In this document: in pieces, positions 47,233 through 58,739 of the stretch | Position numbering within the stretch: position 1 is the stretch's first letter | Layout of the letters: the number at the start of each line of letters is the position of its first letter | DNA from: Didymodactylos carnosus | Lineage: Eukaryota > Rotifera > Eurotatoria > Philodinida > Philodinidae | DNA length: 58,739 nt | Direction of reading: 5' to 3' | Assembly (NCBI GenBank): GCA_905250885.1 | Contig: CAJNOQ010000262.1 | Span: 1 to 58,739 of the forward strand | Notes under the pieces: generated by a model | The model's database searches: none | The model's input: only the letters and a program-made list of their open reading frames with translations | Told to the model about the DNA's origin: nothing | Program-made: the position numbers and the translations under genes

Positions 47233-50200
47233 TTCTAAGACACGAAAGGTTTTGTTTTGATGTGCTTAACAGTTAGTTGTGATTTTCTTTATCTCTTTTT
47301 AGACAAAAGATTGTTTATGTACATGAATGCATAAATAAATAAGTACTGCTACTTTTTTTACATATATTTGCTTTTGTTATCTTTGTTTATTCTTTTAAGA
47401 ACTACTTTTTTTATTTGTGCACGCAAATTAACTGTATATCGAACGTTTTCTTCTGTTGACTGTATTTTTCTAATTAAAGAAATAGCAAGTAAATGAATGA
47501 ATGAATACACACAAACAGTTCTGCCTTCCTTTGTATCAACCACATTCCCTGATTTATGTATCTGCGTATTTTCTCTCTCGTGCGCATTTCTTTTTTTTTG
47601 TACTCAACATATATTGCTGCATCAATGACTCTGTCTGATAAACAAAACAAATGAGTTAATAAATTGTTGCTGCTACTCTATATCCTCAGCTGTTCATTGT
47701 GTTTTAGAGATTTTTTTCAATGCTTTACTCTCCGTTCTCTTTTTCCATTGAAAAATAGACGTTTGCACTTCATTGTAAATTTTTTCTTTAATCTTTGTAA
47801 AAAAATTATGTTTCCTTTTTTCTTTACTCTAATAACAAATGTGCTGTCTTTTTTTGTTGTTTTGTTATTGTCGACTCTTTTTCTCTTTTGTGAAAATATT
47901 TTTTTCTCTTTTTGGATGATTGAGCAAAATCAATGAAATTAAGTTGAGTAACAGGAATATTACTTTTGAACCTAAAGAAACCTATCCAAGTTCAAAGAAA
48001 GCGGCTAATTTTATTGACGTTGTTTATGGTCATCCATTGATGCACTCTCACAGCTTATACCTTGAACTATGAAAGGATCAGGTGTTGATAAATGAAACCT
48101 GAATTTGTACAAGATCTGAATTTCATCTCATCGTAAAAGGACCATTTAATGATTCAATGAAAACGAACAACAAGATGGTTTCAGATATTTGAAAAGAATA
48201 CAGTTGTATATATAATAAAATATTGCAGTGACATATTTGGAGATGTGCGTATAATGGTTATGTAAGAGCTTCTTAAAAACAGCATAAAGTGCACAGAGCT
48301 CTTAACGAAATCATGTTTTTCGATATCCTCGAGCAACACAGTAATTTTACCATATGAACGGGTGTTATGACTGATATTGCCGTATTCTCACCGGTTTTTT
48401 AAATCCATAAAAAAACGCTTTAGTAGTCTTTAACGATAATATTTGAATTGCTGATTGGTGGCTCACTCTCACTTGGAATTGTCCCTGATGTTGTGCTCAC
48501 CTATCACTCGTTGTAGAAAGCATGAAATGTCGGTAGATGTTTACTTTTATACGTGTGTAGCGATCTAGAGAAGAATGCCTTTTCTCACAACAATTTGTTA
48601 CTACATCCGGTAATAGGTAAGAAGCAGGTTTTAGAAATTTGATAACATTTGAAATTGCGGAAGTCGTAGGGTCGAAAGGTTATGCTATTGAGAAAATAGA
48701 AGTCGATTGTAGTAGCAGGCTAGTTTCTTGTCTATTACGTTAATAAATCTTCTTTCAGTTTGAAAACTGGAGGAAAATACGATATTAGTCGTGAAAACAG
48801 TCGAATAGATTATTTTATAGCGCGATATTCCATATCTTATGTTAATATCTCGTGTGACCACCCAATGTGCCGTATGTCTTAAAATCTCTGCATTGTACTG
48901 AAATTTTATACTTTTTTTAGTTATTTCTCTTTCCAAAGCATCGAGCGTTGCTAATGTCTCTTCTTAGTTAGTTATATTTCGACATACAAATAATTTCATA
49001 AATATTGAAATATTACAAATGTTGAAAAACAGTTGAAAAATATTTGCATGACTGGAATATTGCTGCATTGCGAATCATCATAATTAAAAGTAAATTGTGA
49101 ACTTAACCCCCGTTCATATTTACACTGTTGTTAGTTTGTTAGTAGAATGTTAAGTGGCAGTGTGAACGACTGAGTATTCACTGTTATTCTTTTTCGTGAA
49201 TGACGAATATTAACCAGCGATTTTGTACCAGGCTAACTTAATAGCCTTGTTGGTATAATACAGATGATAGCTAGTCATGTTATTTGCTCTTAAACGATTT
49301 ATGTTCCACGGAGCCACATATAATCACTGTCTAAATGTTCAACACTTGATAAAGAGAAAAAGAAAGCATGAAGTATGCCAAAACCAACAACGTACGTTAC
49401 TGTTAGTTTAAACAATGTACACAAATTGAACGGGATTTATTTGGATATTAACTTTGAATAAACCAATTAAGGCTAACTACCATACACAAGATTAAACATA
49501 TAGCATAAGCGAGTAGTATTTTGAAGTTCCAAGATTAAACACGTGCGAAAACAAAGTGGATCAGTTTTATGCTATAAAATATTTATGCATACTTCATCTA
49601 AAGCCATTGATTGCTAGATAAGCATTAATATATGTTAATCACTATTTTTTATAATATCAAGACACCTAATCTGACCAGAGTTTGATATAAGAAGAACTCA
49701 ATTTGGTCTCCTCTGTCGGTCGGTGGATAGAACTCGATGAGATACATAATTTGAAGTAGGTGCTATGAGATTTCAGACACATGAGATGGCATAATAGTTT
49801 AGAGTTTGAAACTTTACAGTAATTTAGGCTTTTAATAATATTTCCACTACAGACGTTAACATTTGATAAACCGAATAACCAGTAGATGCGACTGACGACT
49901 GATTAGTTGATGTATAATAAGTTAAAATTAGATTAAGTTTTGACCAAGATATGGCCACTTCAATGTCTCAGAGCACTTTTCCGTACCTTCGAGCTTTCTC
50001 CCAAACGGAGCGACTTTAAGATTTGAAAACTTTGGACAATAAAACCGAAAGGTGTATGTCAGCGAAGTATTTTGAAAGTTTTGTGTACAAAACGTTGTTT
50101 AAATGAAATTTTAATTAGATATTCTGAAAACCTAGCCAGGATCTGAGCTACAAACTGCTATAATCTGGAAGATAAACTTATTTGAATACTTATTTTGAAA

Positions 50201-53051
50201 AAGCCCAGTTTCGCACACGGACGGCACTAAAATGGTTTATTTTTCGAATATTTGAGTCATTTCTCCGAAACGATATATGATAAAGACTAGATTTTTTCAG
50301 CGTTGCATGTACACTCAAAAAAAACAAAAATAGTTTATTGAATTCTGTTCAGGACTTACAAGTGAAAAATTGACCTAATCCTATGGTACAATGACTATAC
50401 AATTCACTCATGTACACAGTTAGAAATGGAATTATTTATATACATGCTTCTTCATATTTACACATCGATATGGCATGAATCTGCTGACATAGGTTCGGTT
50501 TAACAAAACTTTTGTTTATGTAGATTCTTTTGTAAAGAACATGTTTGCAAACATATAGTTGAACTTGCAGGTGCCTTTGTCTGCTTGTACTTTCAAAAGA
50601 CCGTATACTTTTAGGAAAAAACGTAGTAAATCCAAAAAATTCACTCACCAACATCGTTTTCAACTATGCACAAGAGTAATAAGACCCTAAAAACATAATT
50701 TTGCAGCTACATATGTGCGTAATGGAACAAATTTAAAATTTGAGAAAGCGACTCTGTCAGGACCGAGATATAGGTACTTATTAATTATTAAAACAACTTG
50801 CGGTTCTGGCTTTGTAGTTTAAGTTTAGGGATCTCCGCAGAAAAACAATGTCGGAATCAGTTTTCGGCCGAGCTACGTAGAATGGCTGAACGGTCCTATA
50901 ACAAGATCCATTCCAAAAAATTATCCATACTCAAATAGTCTATTAATATTAATCCTTTGAACTAAATATGATCCCTGCACTGTGTTACATTAATTCTCTT
51001 ATTATGATATAAATGACCATACTGGAAAATTCGACAGACAGGCTTGTCTTCTGAACGTGCGAGTGAGAATGGGGCGAAAGAAGATACCTTCAACGATTTG
51101 TATGCATTAGGGAAAGAATATGAGTGAATGGCATAGCGTTTAGCAAAGAATTCTCGAAAAAATAGGTTGCTTACAAAAAAATGTTTAGAGTGTCGGGTTG
51201 AGTTTTTCTATACCCAATGTCAAGTAGGAAACCTTTTTCTCGACACTTTATAGTCAAAACAGCGAAAAATGTGTTTTCGGTGCTACACCCAGCCGATTCC
51301 CCAAGACGACTTTGGAAAAACTCAGTTATACTTGAGATAAATAATAGGTATTATCCATGCGTCGATAGATCTTGATGAGCTAAATCCGATGATGCTACTC
51401 CCAAAACTTTATTACGTAGATTTTCCACTGGAAATGCCGAAAGGAAGATGTTTAGCTGAAGAATGACTTTCGGGAGTCGTTACGCGCACTTACTGAACTA
51501 ATACTTTTCAACTTCATGGTTGAATACAGCACATTCAGCCGAATGGAATAATGTGTCATAGGTTGAATTTCGGTTCTATTTTCATTGAAAATAAGCATGT
51601 AGAAATCTTACCAAACATTTTCGCGTATTTTTCAAATTTCTCTTCAAAGATGCAATATTTCAGTTTCATTTTTTTTACCGAATATCAGACCTCATAAGGT
51701 CTAAAAATGATTAAAATTTGATCTTGATTGCAGTATTATTTATCGAGATATCAAAAAAACAAAATCGAAAATCTCATCGGACATCTTGTGGGTGGAGTCT
51801 CGATTTCCAAAAATATACTGGACTTTTATACACAAAGAACGCACTTTTTAAATTATATTTTCTTTTCAATTTGCTACGCACTCGAAGCGGTATCGATTCT
51901 ACTTATTGACAATCATTTCCAGTTTTTTCTTTAGCTCGACATTACGCTTTGAAATCACCGGACATAAATTCCAAAGTGAGTAACAGAGTTAAGATCAATC
52001 TTTTATATCGACAGACATAATGTGTTTTTGCTGGAAATTTATTTATTTTTGTTTTCTTTAGTCATTTGTTTTACAAAATGTGCACGACGTAATCTAAACA
52101 TAAATTCAGATTCGGCACCATAAGCTACAGAAGTAGAATCAAAATGTTTCTTGAACTTAGAAATTTTTCGTGTATTTATAAGAGTTGATTGTCCGGCGCC
52201 ATTTGTTCTTAAGACGAAATATAATTATTTAATCCTTCGTTCTTCAGAAATAAAACAGTAGACAATTAAAAGCTGAGTAGAGATTTTTAATTTCAATTTT
52301 TTAATGATCTCTCTGTCTCTGTTAATATGACCAGGGTCTGTCGATATCGCAACTTGTGCGCATCACAATTGCATTCTAGTTCTTAAATCTATCTTTTAAA
52401 GCAATTAAAATCACAACAAATGTGATGTGGTGAACTCCCTATCATAGGGAGTCAACAGTCAGTGACTCTGGATCACTTCTGGCAGATTCAGATCGGATAC
52501 AGTCTGTCGACATCCCAGCTTGCGCGCAGCACAATTGCATTCTAGTTGCTGTTGTTGTTTTTTTGTTTAGTCATTTTTTTACAAAATGTGCACGAGGTGA
52601 TCTAGCGAACTACACCACGTAAAAAACATTCTGAAAACGGGAAGATGATTTCGCGACATTGGAGATTGATCAATGCACGTTCTTCTTTCAAACACAAGTC
52701 CAGATTCGGCACCATAAGCTACACAAATAGAACCAAAATGTCTTTTGGACTTAGAAACTTTTCGTGCATTTATAAGAGTTGATTGTTCGGCGCTATTTGC
52801 TCTTAAGACGATCAATCTCTAATGTCAGGCGATTATCCTCCCATTTTCAGAAGTTTTCTACGTAGCGTAGTACTCTAGATCACGAGGTGCACATTCTGCG
52901 AGAAAAATGGGGACGACAGAAAGAAGAAAGTAAAACTAGGATGCAACTGTGCTGCGCACAAGTTGCGATGTCAACAGACTCTGTCTCTGACAGAACCTAC
53001 CGCTGCAAACAGATCCTTCACAGCCAGTAGGCTGTGAGCATTGCATTTTGC

Positions 53052-53097
53052 TTTGATTTACTCAATATATATATATATATATATTGAGTAAATCAAA
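53052..53097. repeat. 46-bp perfect palindrome with TA core
   Basis: TTTGATTTACTCAAT, a TA run, then ATTGAGTAAATCAAA; every position pairs. It lies between oppositely oriented repeat copies. Confidence 0.9.
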
Positions 53098-53151
53098 TCA
53101 ATACAGATATATTTAATTGACAATTTGTCTCAAGAACAAATGGCGCCGGAC

Positions 53152-53323
53152 TAGGGGCGGCGCCAGGATTTTTCGGGTGCCTGGGCTCAGCCCATAATTT
53201 TTCAAAATTCCGTTCAGAATTTTTACGTGAATATTGCTAGTGAGTACTCTGTTTTCAAATTTTGGAGTGGTTGGGCTCAAGCATCCGGTGGTTGGGCTCA
53301 GCCCTGCCCTGGCGCCGCCACTA
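53152..53323. mobile_element. Non-autonomous hAT-type element, 172 bp, with 8-bp target duplication
   Basis: The ends are TAGGGGCGGCGCCAGG and the inverse of TAGTGGCGGCGCCAGG. Both flanks carry CGCCGGAC (53144-53151 and 53324-53331), an 8-bp duplication as expected for hAT. GGGCTCAGCCC-type sequence recurs inside. Removing it restores a normal copy of the surrounding dispersed repeat, so it is a clean nested insertion. Confidence 0.88.
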
Positions 53324-54087
53324 CGCCGGACATCCACGCTTATAAATACACGAAAAGTTTTTAAATCCAAAAGACATTTTGCTTGGGGACGACAAAAAGA
53401 AGAAAATAAAACTAGAATGCAAATGTGCTGCGCACAAGTTGCGATGTCGACAAATCGTGGTTATATTAACAGAGACAGCGAGATCATTAAAAGATCGAAA
53501 AAATTACTTTATTCTTCTCCATTATCTATAGCAGTAATAAAGTTTTAATTATAATCTAAACAAAAAAAGAAAAGAGAAAAACAATCATATTTCGACACAA
53601 GAACAAGTGGTGCCGGACAATCGACTCTTATAAATGTAAGAAAAGTTTCTAAGCCCAACAAAGGTTCTACTTGTGTAGGTTATGACTCCGAATTTGGAGT
53701 GATGTCTGAAAAGACCGTGCACTTGTCCATCTGATACAGAGACTATGCTCTCGTTTTCAGAAGTTTTCTACGTAGCATAGTTCGCTAGGTCAAGTCGTGC
53801 AAAAAAAAGTAACCAAACAAGAAAAAAAAAGAAAATCCCAGAACGATCACATAATGTCTGTCGAAATAATTAACCTCAGATGTATCATCCATGACTCCTC
53901 CACTTTCGAATCATCTTTTCCCCGAATGTGTAGCATCACAGATAGCCTATAACGCGTAAGTAACTCCAAGCAGAAAATCCGTATGAGAAAGAATAATTCT
54001 AGAAAGATTTAAGAAAAATGACATGATAACAAAATTTGAAGAACGGAGAGAGAAGTATTTTTCGTGCCCAATACAACGATAAAATAT

Positions 54088-54563
54088 CTAGATATTTTCA
54101 TGTGGGATTTTCTGCTTGGGAGGTTTAACTCTTTCAATTGTATTGTCAGCAACATCCAGAAAAACCCAAATTTCATAAAATTGTTGATACGAATTTCTCG
54201 TTTTTAAATCTTCTAGTGAATCAGTTGATAAAAGCAATATTAATATATTCTCGTAATAATCTCCCGGCTGCCTCTCCTTACTAAATCGCATAAATCGTAT
54301 TATTGCACTGTTCTCTCGTCTGTTACTACGGACGATAAACGTTGTAAACGTTTGCTATGTACTCTATTGCATGGGTTTGAATCAATGTGGTACAAGGCAC
54401 AAAAGTCAGCTAAGCAAATGTTAAACTCTTGTTCGTTTGGGCCATCGAAATATTTGTCAACAATGTTTAAGTGGTCAATGCCAGTGGAAGCCTCAGGTAA
54501 ATTTTCTTGTGTTTTAGGTTTCAAAAACTCTAACACAACTCGAATATGTTGGAATATAAACAA
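54088..54563 (-). pseudogene. Helitron/PIF1-helicase-type transposon remnant, frameshifted
   Basis: Two minus-strand frames follow one another. 54563-54300 includes NIVDKYFDGPNEQEFNICLA, then DFCALYHI. 54291-54088, whose open frame extends upstream to overlap, includes IIRFMRFSKERQPGDYYENI and LILLL. The order and motifs (YxxRP-like, LADFxxxY, then IRYxxxSKExxPxxYYxxxLxLL) resemble the segment before the PIF1 helicase in Helitron and Helitron-like proteins as I recall them. A stop and frame change at about 54297 separate them. No helicase Walker motif seen nearby. Confidence 0.5.
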
Positions 54564-55448
54564 CAGCTCGACTACACTGTTTTAAATTCATACCTGTGGC
54601 TCTTATTACTGCCTCTTAAATTGAAACTGATCTGTGATTAAAGAAAACATTCGTTAGCTTTTTCATTTGCTCCTTCGCTGAGGCATTATTTTTCTCTTCT
54701 TAAAATAAAAATTATTTTTTTCTTAAATCTATCTTGTAAAGCAACTAAAATTACAACGAACGTGATGTGGTGGACACCTCATTGACGCTTCTGGCAAATT
54801 CAGATCGGATGTAGTCTATCGACAACGCAACTTGTGCGCAGCGCAATTGCTCCAGGTCTTCTTTTTTTTCTGTTTAGTCATTTTTTTACAAAACGTGCAC
54901 GACATGATCTAGCGAACTACACTACGTAAAAAAGTTCTGAAAACGGGAGGACAATTTCTCGATATTGGATATTGATCAATGCACGTTCTTTTTCAAACAC
55001 AAGTCCAGATTCGGCACCATAAGCTACACAAGTAGAATCAAAATGTTTCTTGGCGCCAAAGGCCAACCAATGCCGAAATGCGAGAGTTATATCTCGTAAA
55101 CTATAGGAGACAAAAGGTTGGCTTCTGGCACCGTAGTAGGCCTAGTATAGATAAGCAAATCGAAAAAGAAAGTTTAAAATTCCTTCATAGCAAAAAAAAT
55201 TATCCTCTTTTTACATGTAAGATAATGAATGATACAATGCCTAAGCCGTTCACTCATATGTTGGATGAGACAAAGCAGGAATTAGCAACTTGAAATAAAA
55301 TTAGAGGATAAATGTCGTTTTTTATAATTAAAACAAATAGTGGTCGATCTAAACGCATATAAAGTAGATATTTTTTCGGAATATTATTCAATCTCCCTAT
55401 ACTTAATTACTCTTAAGTTTCATAAAATTCGTTTTTAAAAATGTTAAT

Positions 55449-56507
55449 AGAATACTATGGGGTAAAACGAGTCAATGCGCGAAGTTTTCTTCGTAATTTC
55501 ACTATTTCGCATCCGTTTTTAACTGGATAAATTCGATATTAACCACGGCCGTAGAGTCGGTAATTATGTACGCACTAGTGCAAAAATTTGGTTCATTGTG
55601 AAAAATGCGGTTCATCTTGAAAATTCATATTGGTTTTCCAGATATATTGAAATGGGAGTCGAGTAGTTGTGACTGACTCTTTTTACGCCACACGGAGTAA
55701 AAAGAGTCAACTCACTTATGTCGATGGCGCAAAAGGAGTCAATCCATTCAAATACACGGAGGTTCCAAAGACGAATCTGTACAAACTTCCCAAAATCGAT
55801 CTTAATACTACGGTGAGTGTAAAAGTTGTTAATAATACCGTAATGTTTAAACATATGTGAAAACTGGCATTTTATTGCTAAAAAGAGAGAAATTTTATGA
55901 TAAACTAAAATTTCAGGTAATACTTTACTTGGACTCTTTTTACCACATTGAAATGAACGAGTGACTCTTTGTACCTCAAAGGGAATTTTTTTTAAAATGA
56001 CACGTTTTATTGTGGTCTGATTAGGTTAATGAAGGTAACAGATGTGAAGATCGAAGTCATATGGTTCGATAGAGGAAGAGTAGAGCTTCACAATGATATA
56101 ATTTTTAATTAATTAGCACTCATCGGCAATGAGCTAGGATTCTTTTAACATATCTCCATGTATTTGAACGGACTGACTCTTTTTACGCCATCGACATAAG
56201 TGAGTTTTTATCCCACACGGGGTAAAAAGAGTCAATCACAACTACTTGACTCCCATTTCAATATATCTCAAAAACCAATATGACTTTTCAAGAAATTTCA
56301 GCACTAGTGCGTACATAATTACCGGCTGTACGACCACGGTTAATATCGGATTTTTCCAGTTAACCCTTTCCAGCCGGCTGTTTCGAAAACACAGCAAAAA
56401 GCGTTACCAAATGGCAACATCAGGCTGGAAAGGGTTAAAAACGGATGTGAAATAGTGGAATTACGAAGAAAATTTCGTGCACTGACTCGTTTCACCTCAT
56501 AGTACTC
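55449..56507. mobile_element. Palindromic element with about 300-bp inverted arms
   Basis: The left arm 55449-55761 and right arm 56154-56507 are reverse complements by eye, with a small indel and a 75-bp insertion (71-bp element plus TTAA) in the right arm. Repeated GACTCTTTTTAC and inverse motifs lie within and between arms. No transposase recognised. Short open frames across it (55612-55860) are by-products of the symmetry. Confidence 0.82.
56364..56434. mobile_element. 71-bp piggyBac-like MITE flanked by TTAA
   Basis: 12-bp perfect ends CCCTTTCCAGCC / GGCTGGAAAGGG, flanked by TTAA at 56360-56363 and 56435-56438. The matching position in the other arm of the host palindrome (55519-55522) has one TTAA and no insert, so the empty site is preserved in the same window. 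Confidence 0.85.
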
Positions 56508-58328
56508 TACGTGTTTTGATTAAATGCAGTACACATTTTCATTATGAATATCACATGAGTAAATGATAAATACATTGACAAAAATATCAGTTTATTATGA
56601 TGGAGAGGGAGAAAGAGAAACAAGCTCAATCTCAATATTTCGTACAAATATGTGAGCGGTCGAGCAATATGACAGATTTTGATGTTTAGTTAATTTTCCA
56701 TCGAATCGTAAACAACCTTAGAATATAAAAGTAGATATGCGTTGTATTTTCAACAGTTCTTTTGTAGAAAATAACAAAAGAGTACAAAAAATATTTTAAA
56801 AGTTTGACATCATTCCAACTACTTTAAACTGTAGATTTATAATAAACAATGAAGATGAAGTCAGTTTGTCACATGATCAATGGGTACAAAACTAATAAGA
56901 TAAAATTTGAATTTATCGTAATATTACATAAAGAGCATGGAGTAAACCTATTGAATCGAAAAAACAAAGATAAATAAATTTACTAATACGGAGAAATGTC
57001 TAACTTACCAGGGATGAAAAATAAAATCGTTAATATCAAATTGATTAAAGTCGTTTGATTACAGGAATTTTCATGAAGATATACGGCCAATGGTGGAATA
57101 AATATGGCGATGATAACAAGAACAAGTCTGTCTACCATTTTTCGAGTTAATTATGATGAGAAATATTTTGATATCTAAAAACTAAACACTATTAAATGAT
57201 AAAGTAGTCTTCTTATTCTCAAGACTTTCATTTTATATGTCTAGTCCGTTCGGACCTGGTAATATTATTGAAACAGTAAATCAAACGTAGTGTGATCACT
57301 TATTTCTTAGTCTTCTTCTTAATCGTACATAATTTTAGCAGACTGTGAGCGACTCGAATAACTAACTCTCCCAGTTGTTCTGCTTTATTATGCCCTATTA
57401 GTACTACTTGATGTAGAAGATCTCAGTTAAAATTATTTTACGTACGTATAGCTCGTATTTCGTTTGTGACGTACTAAATCAGTAGACATATTGATATATT
57501 TTTGACTCTAAAGACATGCTGAGGTGTCTGTGCAAACCCCACTAACAATTTTGAGAGGCAGCATTACCTTATAATTGTTTCTTAAAAATAGCAAATGTTA
57601 AATGTTGTATATATCTTCAAAGGTATATTTAGACCAGAAAATTCGCCCGATTATTTTTACAATACTCTATGGATGACAAAAGCATACCAACTGCCAGAAT
57701 TATTTAGTAGACTTTGAAAAATAGAAACCATACTACTACCATACAAAAAGTTTAGTAAAGAGCCAGATATACCCCTGTTGTGTGGTGCACTGAAAAAAAA
57801 GAGTGCTTAGAAGCGTTCTTCTTAGAAACCGCTTTTCAGCGCAACACTTTTCGAAAAGGTTACTTTTATACTTGAAGTGGCAAGATGACGATCATCTTTT
57901 AAACTATTTTTACCGTGAACACTTTTTGAAGAAATGCTCTTTTACAATGCCGCAAGAAAATACTAAACCCCCGTCCACATTAGAAGCCCAGTGGGCCTCT
58001 ATTATGTCTCCCCAAATAACTATATTTCAGCTTCCACTGAATGAATTTTCAAAATCTTTTTAACATGTGGCTCAGCATTTGCTCTATTCCCAATAAAAGA
58101 ATCATTTTTCTATCATTTTCTGTTTCTGAAGCGTTCGCGTTTGCACTTCATGTAGGGCCAGATTTTGGATTTTATTTTTAGATCTCCGTAAGTACATTAG
58201 ATGTAATCCTGACTATTTCACCATTTTTGTCTCTTTATGGTGACGAACTAAATATCTACTCAAAATTTCAGACATAGGAGGCACTTCGTTCTGGAGAAAA
58301 CAGCGTTCTACTGCAAAAATGTAGGCCA

Positions 58329-58429
58329 GGGGCCAGTTTCTTAAAAAAAACGTTAAGTATAATTTTCTGTTGACTTCAATGAAATTTTCCACTTAAGTAA
58401 AACTTAAGTTGTTTTGAGAAACAGATCCC
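58329..58429. repeat. Small MITE-like foldback
   Basis: GGGGCCAGTTTCTTAAAA...GTTAAGT at the left and its approximate inverse ACTTAAGTTGTTTTGAGAAA, then CAGATCCC, at the right. Total about 100 bp. Confidence 0.45.
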
Positions 58430-58470
58430 AGAGTATTTCGACTATATATCTATGAAAAATAAATACTTCG

Positions 58471-58658
58471 TTGTCCTGTAACTGCGAGCTTTGATCGTTT
58501 TCATTATTATAGCGTTAAGAACGAAAGATAGTTTTTTGGGTGTGAAGATTATCCCATCAGGTGCTCTCATTATTTCTTGAATTCTACGCCAAAAAAACTA
58601 TCTGTTGCTCTCAATGCTATAATAATGAAAACGACCAAAACTCGCAGTTATAGAACAA
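58471..58658. repeat. Foldback element, about 69-bp arms
   Basis: 58471-58539 and 58589-58658 are reverse complements with few mismatches (shared CGTTTTCATTATTATAGC and AACTGCGAG). The spacer is about 50 bp. Confidence 0.85.
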
Positions 58659-58714
58659 CAGATAAAAAAATGAGACGTAGTGTAACAACAGATAAAAAAA
58701 TGAGATGTAGTGTA
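58655..58714. repeat. Two tandem 30-bp direct repeats
   Basis: 58655-58684 and 58685-58714 differ at one position (GAGACGTAG versus GAGATGTAG). They begin at the outer edge of the preceding foldback. Confidence 0.9.
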
Positions 58715-58739
58715 CCTCAGCTTTGAAGTAGCAAAGACT

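Larger units (their letters stand above)
52051..55057. repeat. Dispersed repeat family, at least six copies in both orientations
   Basis: Copies by eye: + strand 52051-52216, 52336-52818 and 54722-55057; - strand 52846-52994, 53125-53459 and 53596-53816. Shared blocks are CAACTTGTGCGCAGCACAAT, GCACCATAAGCTACACAAG, TTATAAGAGTTGATTGTCCG and GATCTAGCGAACTAC. The longest copies are 340-480 bp. No coding potential; non-autonomous transposon-derived repeats seem likely. Confidence 0.8.
47233..58739. other. Gene-free region with dense transposon remnants
   Basis: No host gene recognised. 47.2-52.0 kb is AT-rich with nothing identifiable. 52.0-55.1 kb holds multiple copies of one dispersed repeat plus a nested hAT-type element. 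54.1-54.6 kb has a Helitron/PIF1-like remnant. 55.4-56.5 kb is a palindromic element with a piggyBac-like insertion. 56.5-58.3 kb shows only short frames (for example 57803-58063) without similarity. 58.3-58.7 kb holds two more foldbacks. Confidence 0.7.

Noticed and set aside
55612-55860. Open frames on both strands
   Set aside because: They fall inside the arm of the palindromic element and arise from its symmetry.
57803-58063. 86-residue open frame near the right edge
   Set aside because: No similarity or splice partners recognised; short enough to be chance.

Overview
This is a piece of an animal nuclear genome. It is strongly AT-rich, has spliced genes with mostly 50-100 bp GT-AG introns, and carries many small inverted-repeat elements. 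The proteins (XRN1, capping protein beta, an aminergic GPCR, a PPP phosphatase) are metazoan. AT-richness, compact introns and Asn/Gln/poly-Q-rich tails would fit a bdelloid rotifer or a similar small invertebrate, but that placement is inference. No prokaryotic gene, tRNA, rRNA or CRISPR array was recognised by eye.

Layout, all recognised host genes on the + strand. (1) 1-5381: 3' part of an XRN1-type 5'-3' exoribonuclease, 12 exons, with a PAM2-like PABP-binding motif in its tail. (2) 6214-7718: three Gln/Asn-rich exons, either a further XRN1 C-terminal part or a separate gene. (3) 11000-11913: complete F-actin capping protein subunit beta, two exons. (4) 12-27 kb: a gene desert with foldback and MITE-like elements, including a 1.3 kb inverted repeat. 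(5) 27266-35723: complete aminergic GPCR, three exons, with an about 490-residue third intracellular loop and a 6 kb intron full of transposon debris. (6) 35.7-43.4 kb: repeat-rich intergenic DNA. (7) 43402-47151: complete 19-exon gene for a Nudix-like + EF-hand + PPP phosphatase protein, the most unusual gene here. (8) 47.2-58.7 kb: no host gene recognised; dispersed repeats in both orientations, a nested hAT-type element with its 8-bp target duplication, a piggyBac-like TTAA element, a 1 kb palindromic element and a Helitron/PIF1-like remnant.

The host genes do not form an obvious pathway: mRNA decay, actin capping, amine signalling and a probable Ca2+-linked phosphatase. Coding predictions rest on exon-by-exon phase consistency and remembered family sequence; splice sites were chosen by eye. 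The non-coding part reads as a graveyard of short non-autonomous DNA transposons, several datable relative to each other by nesting.
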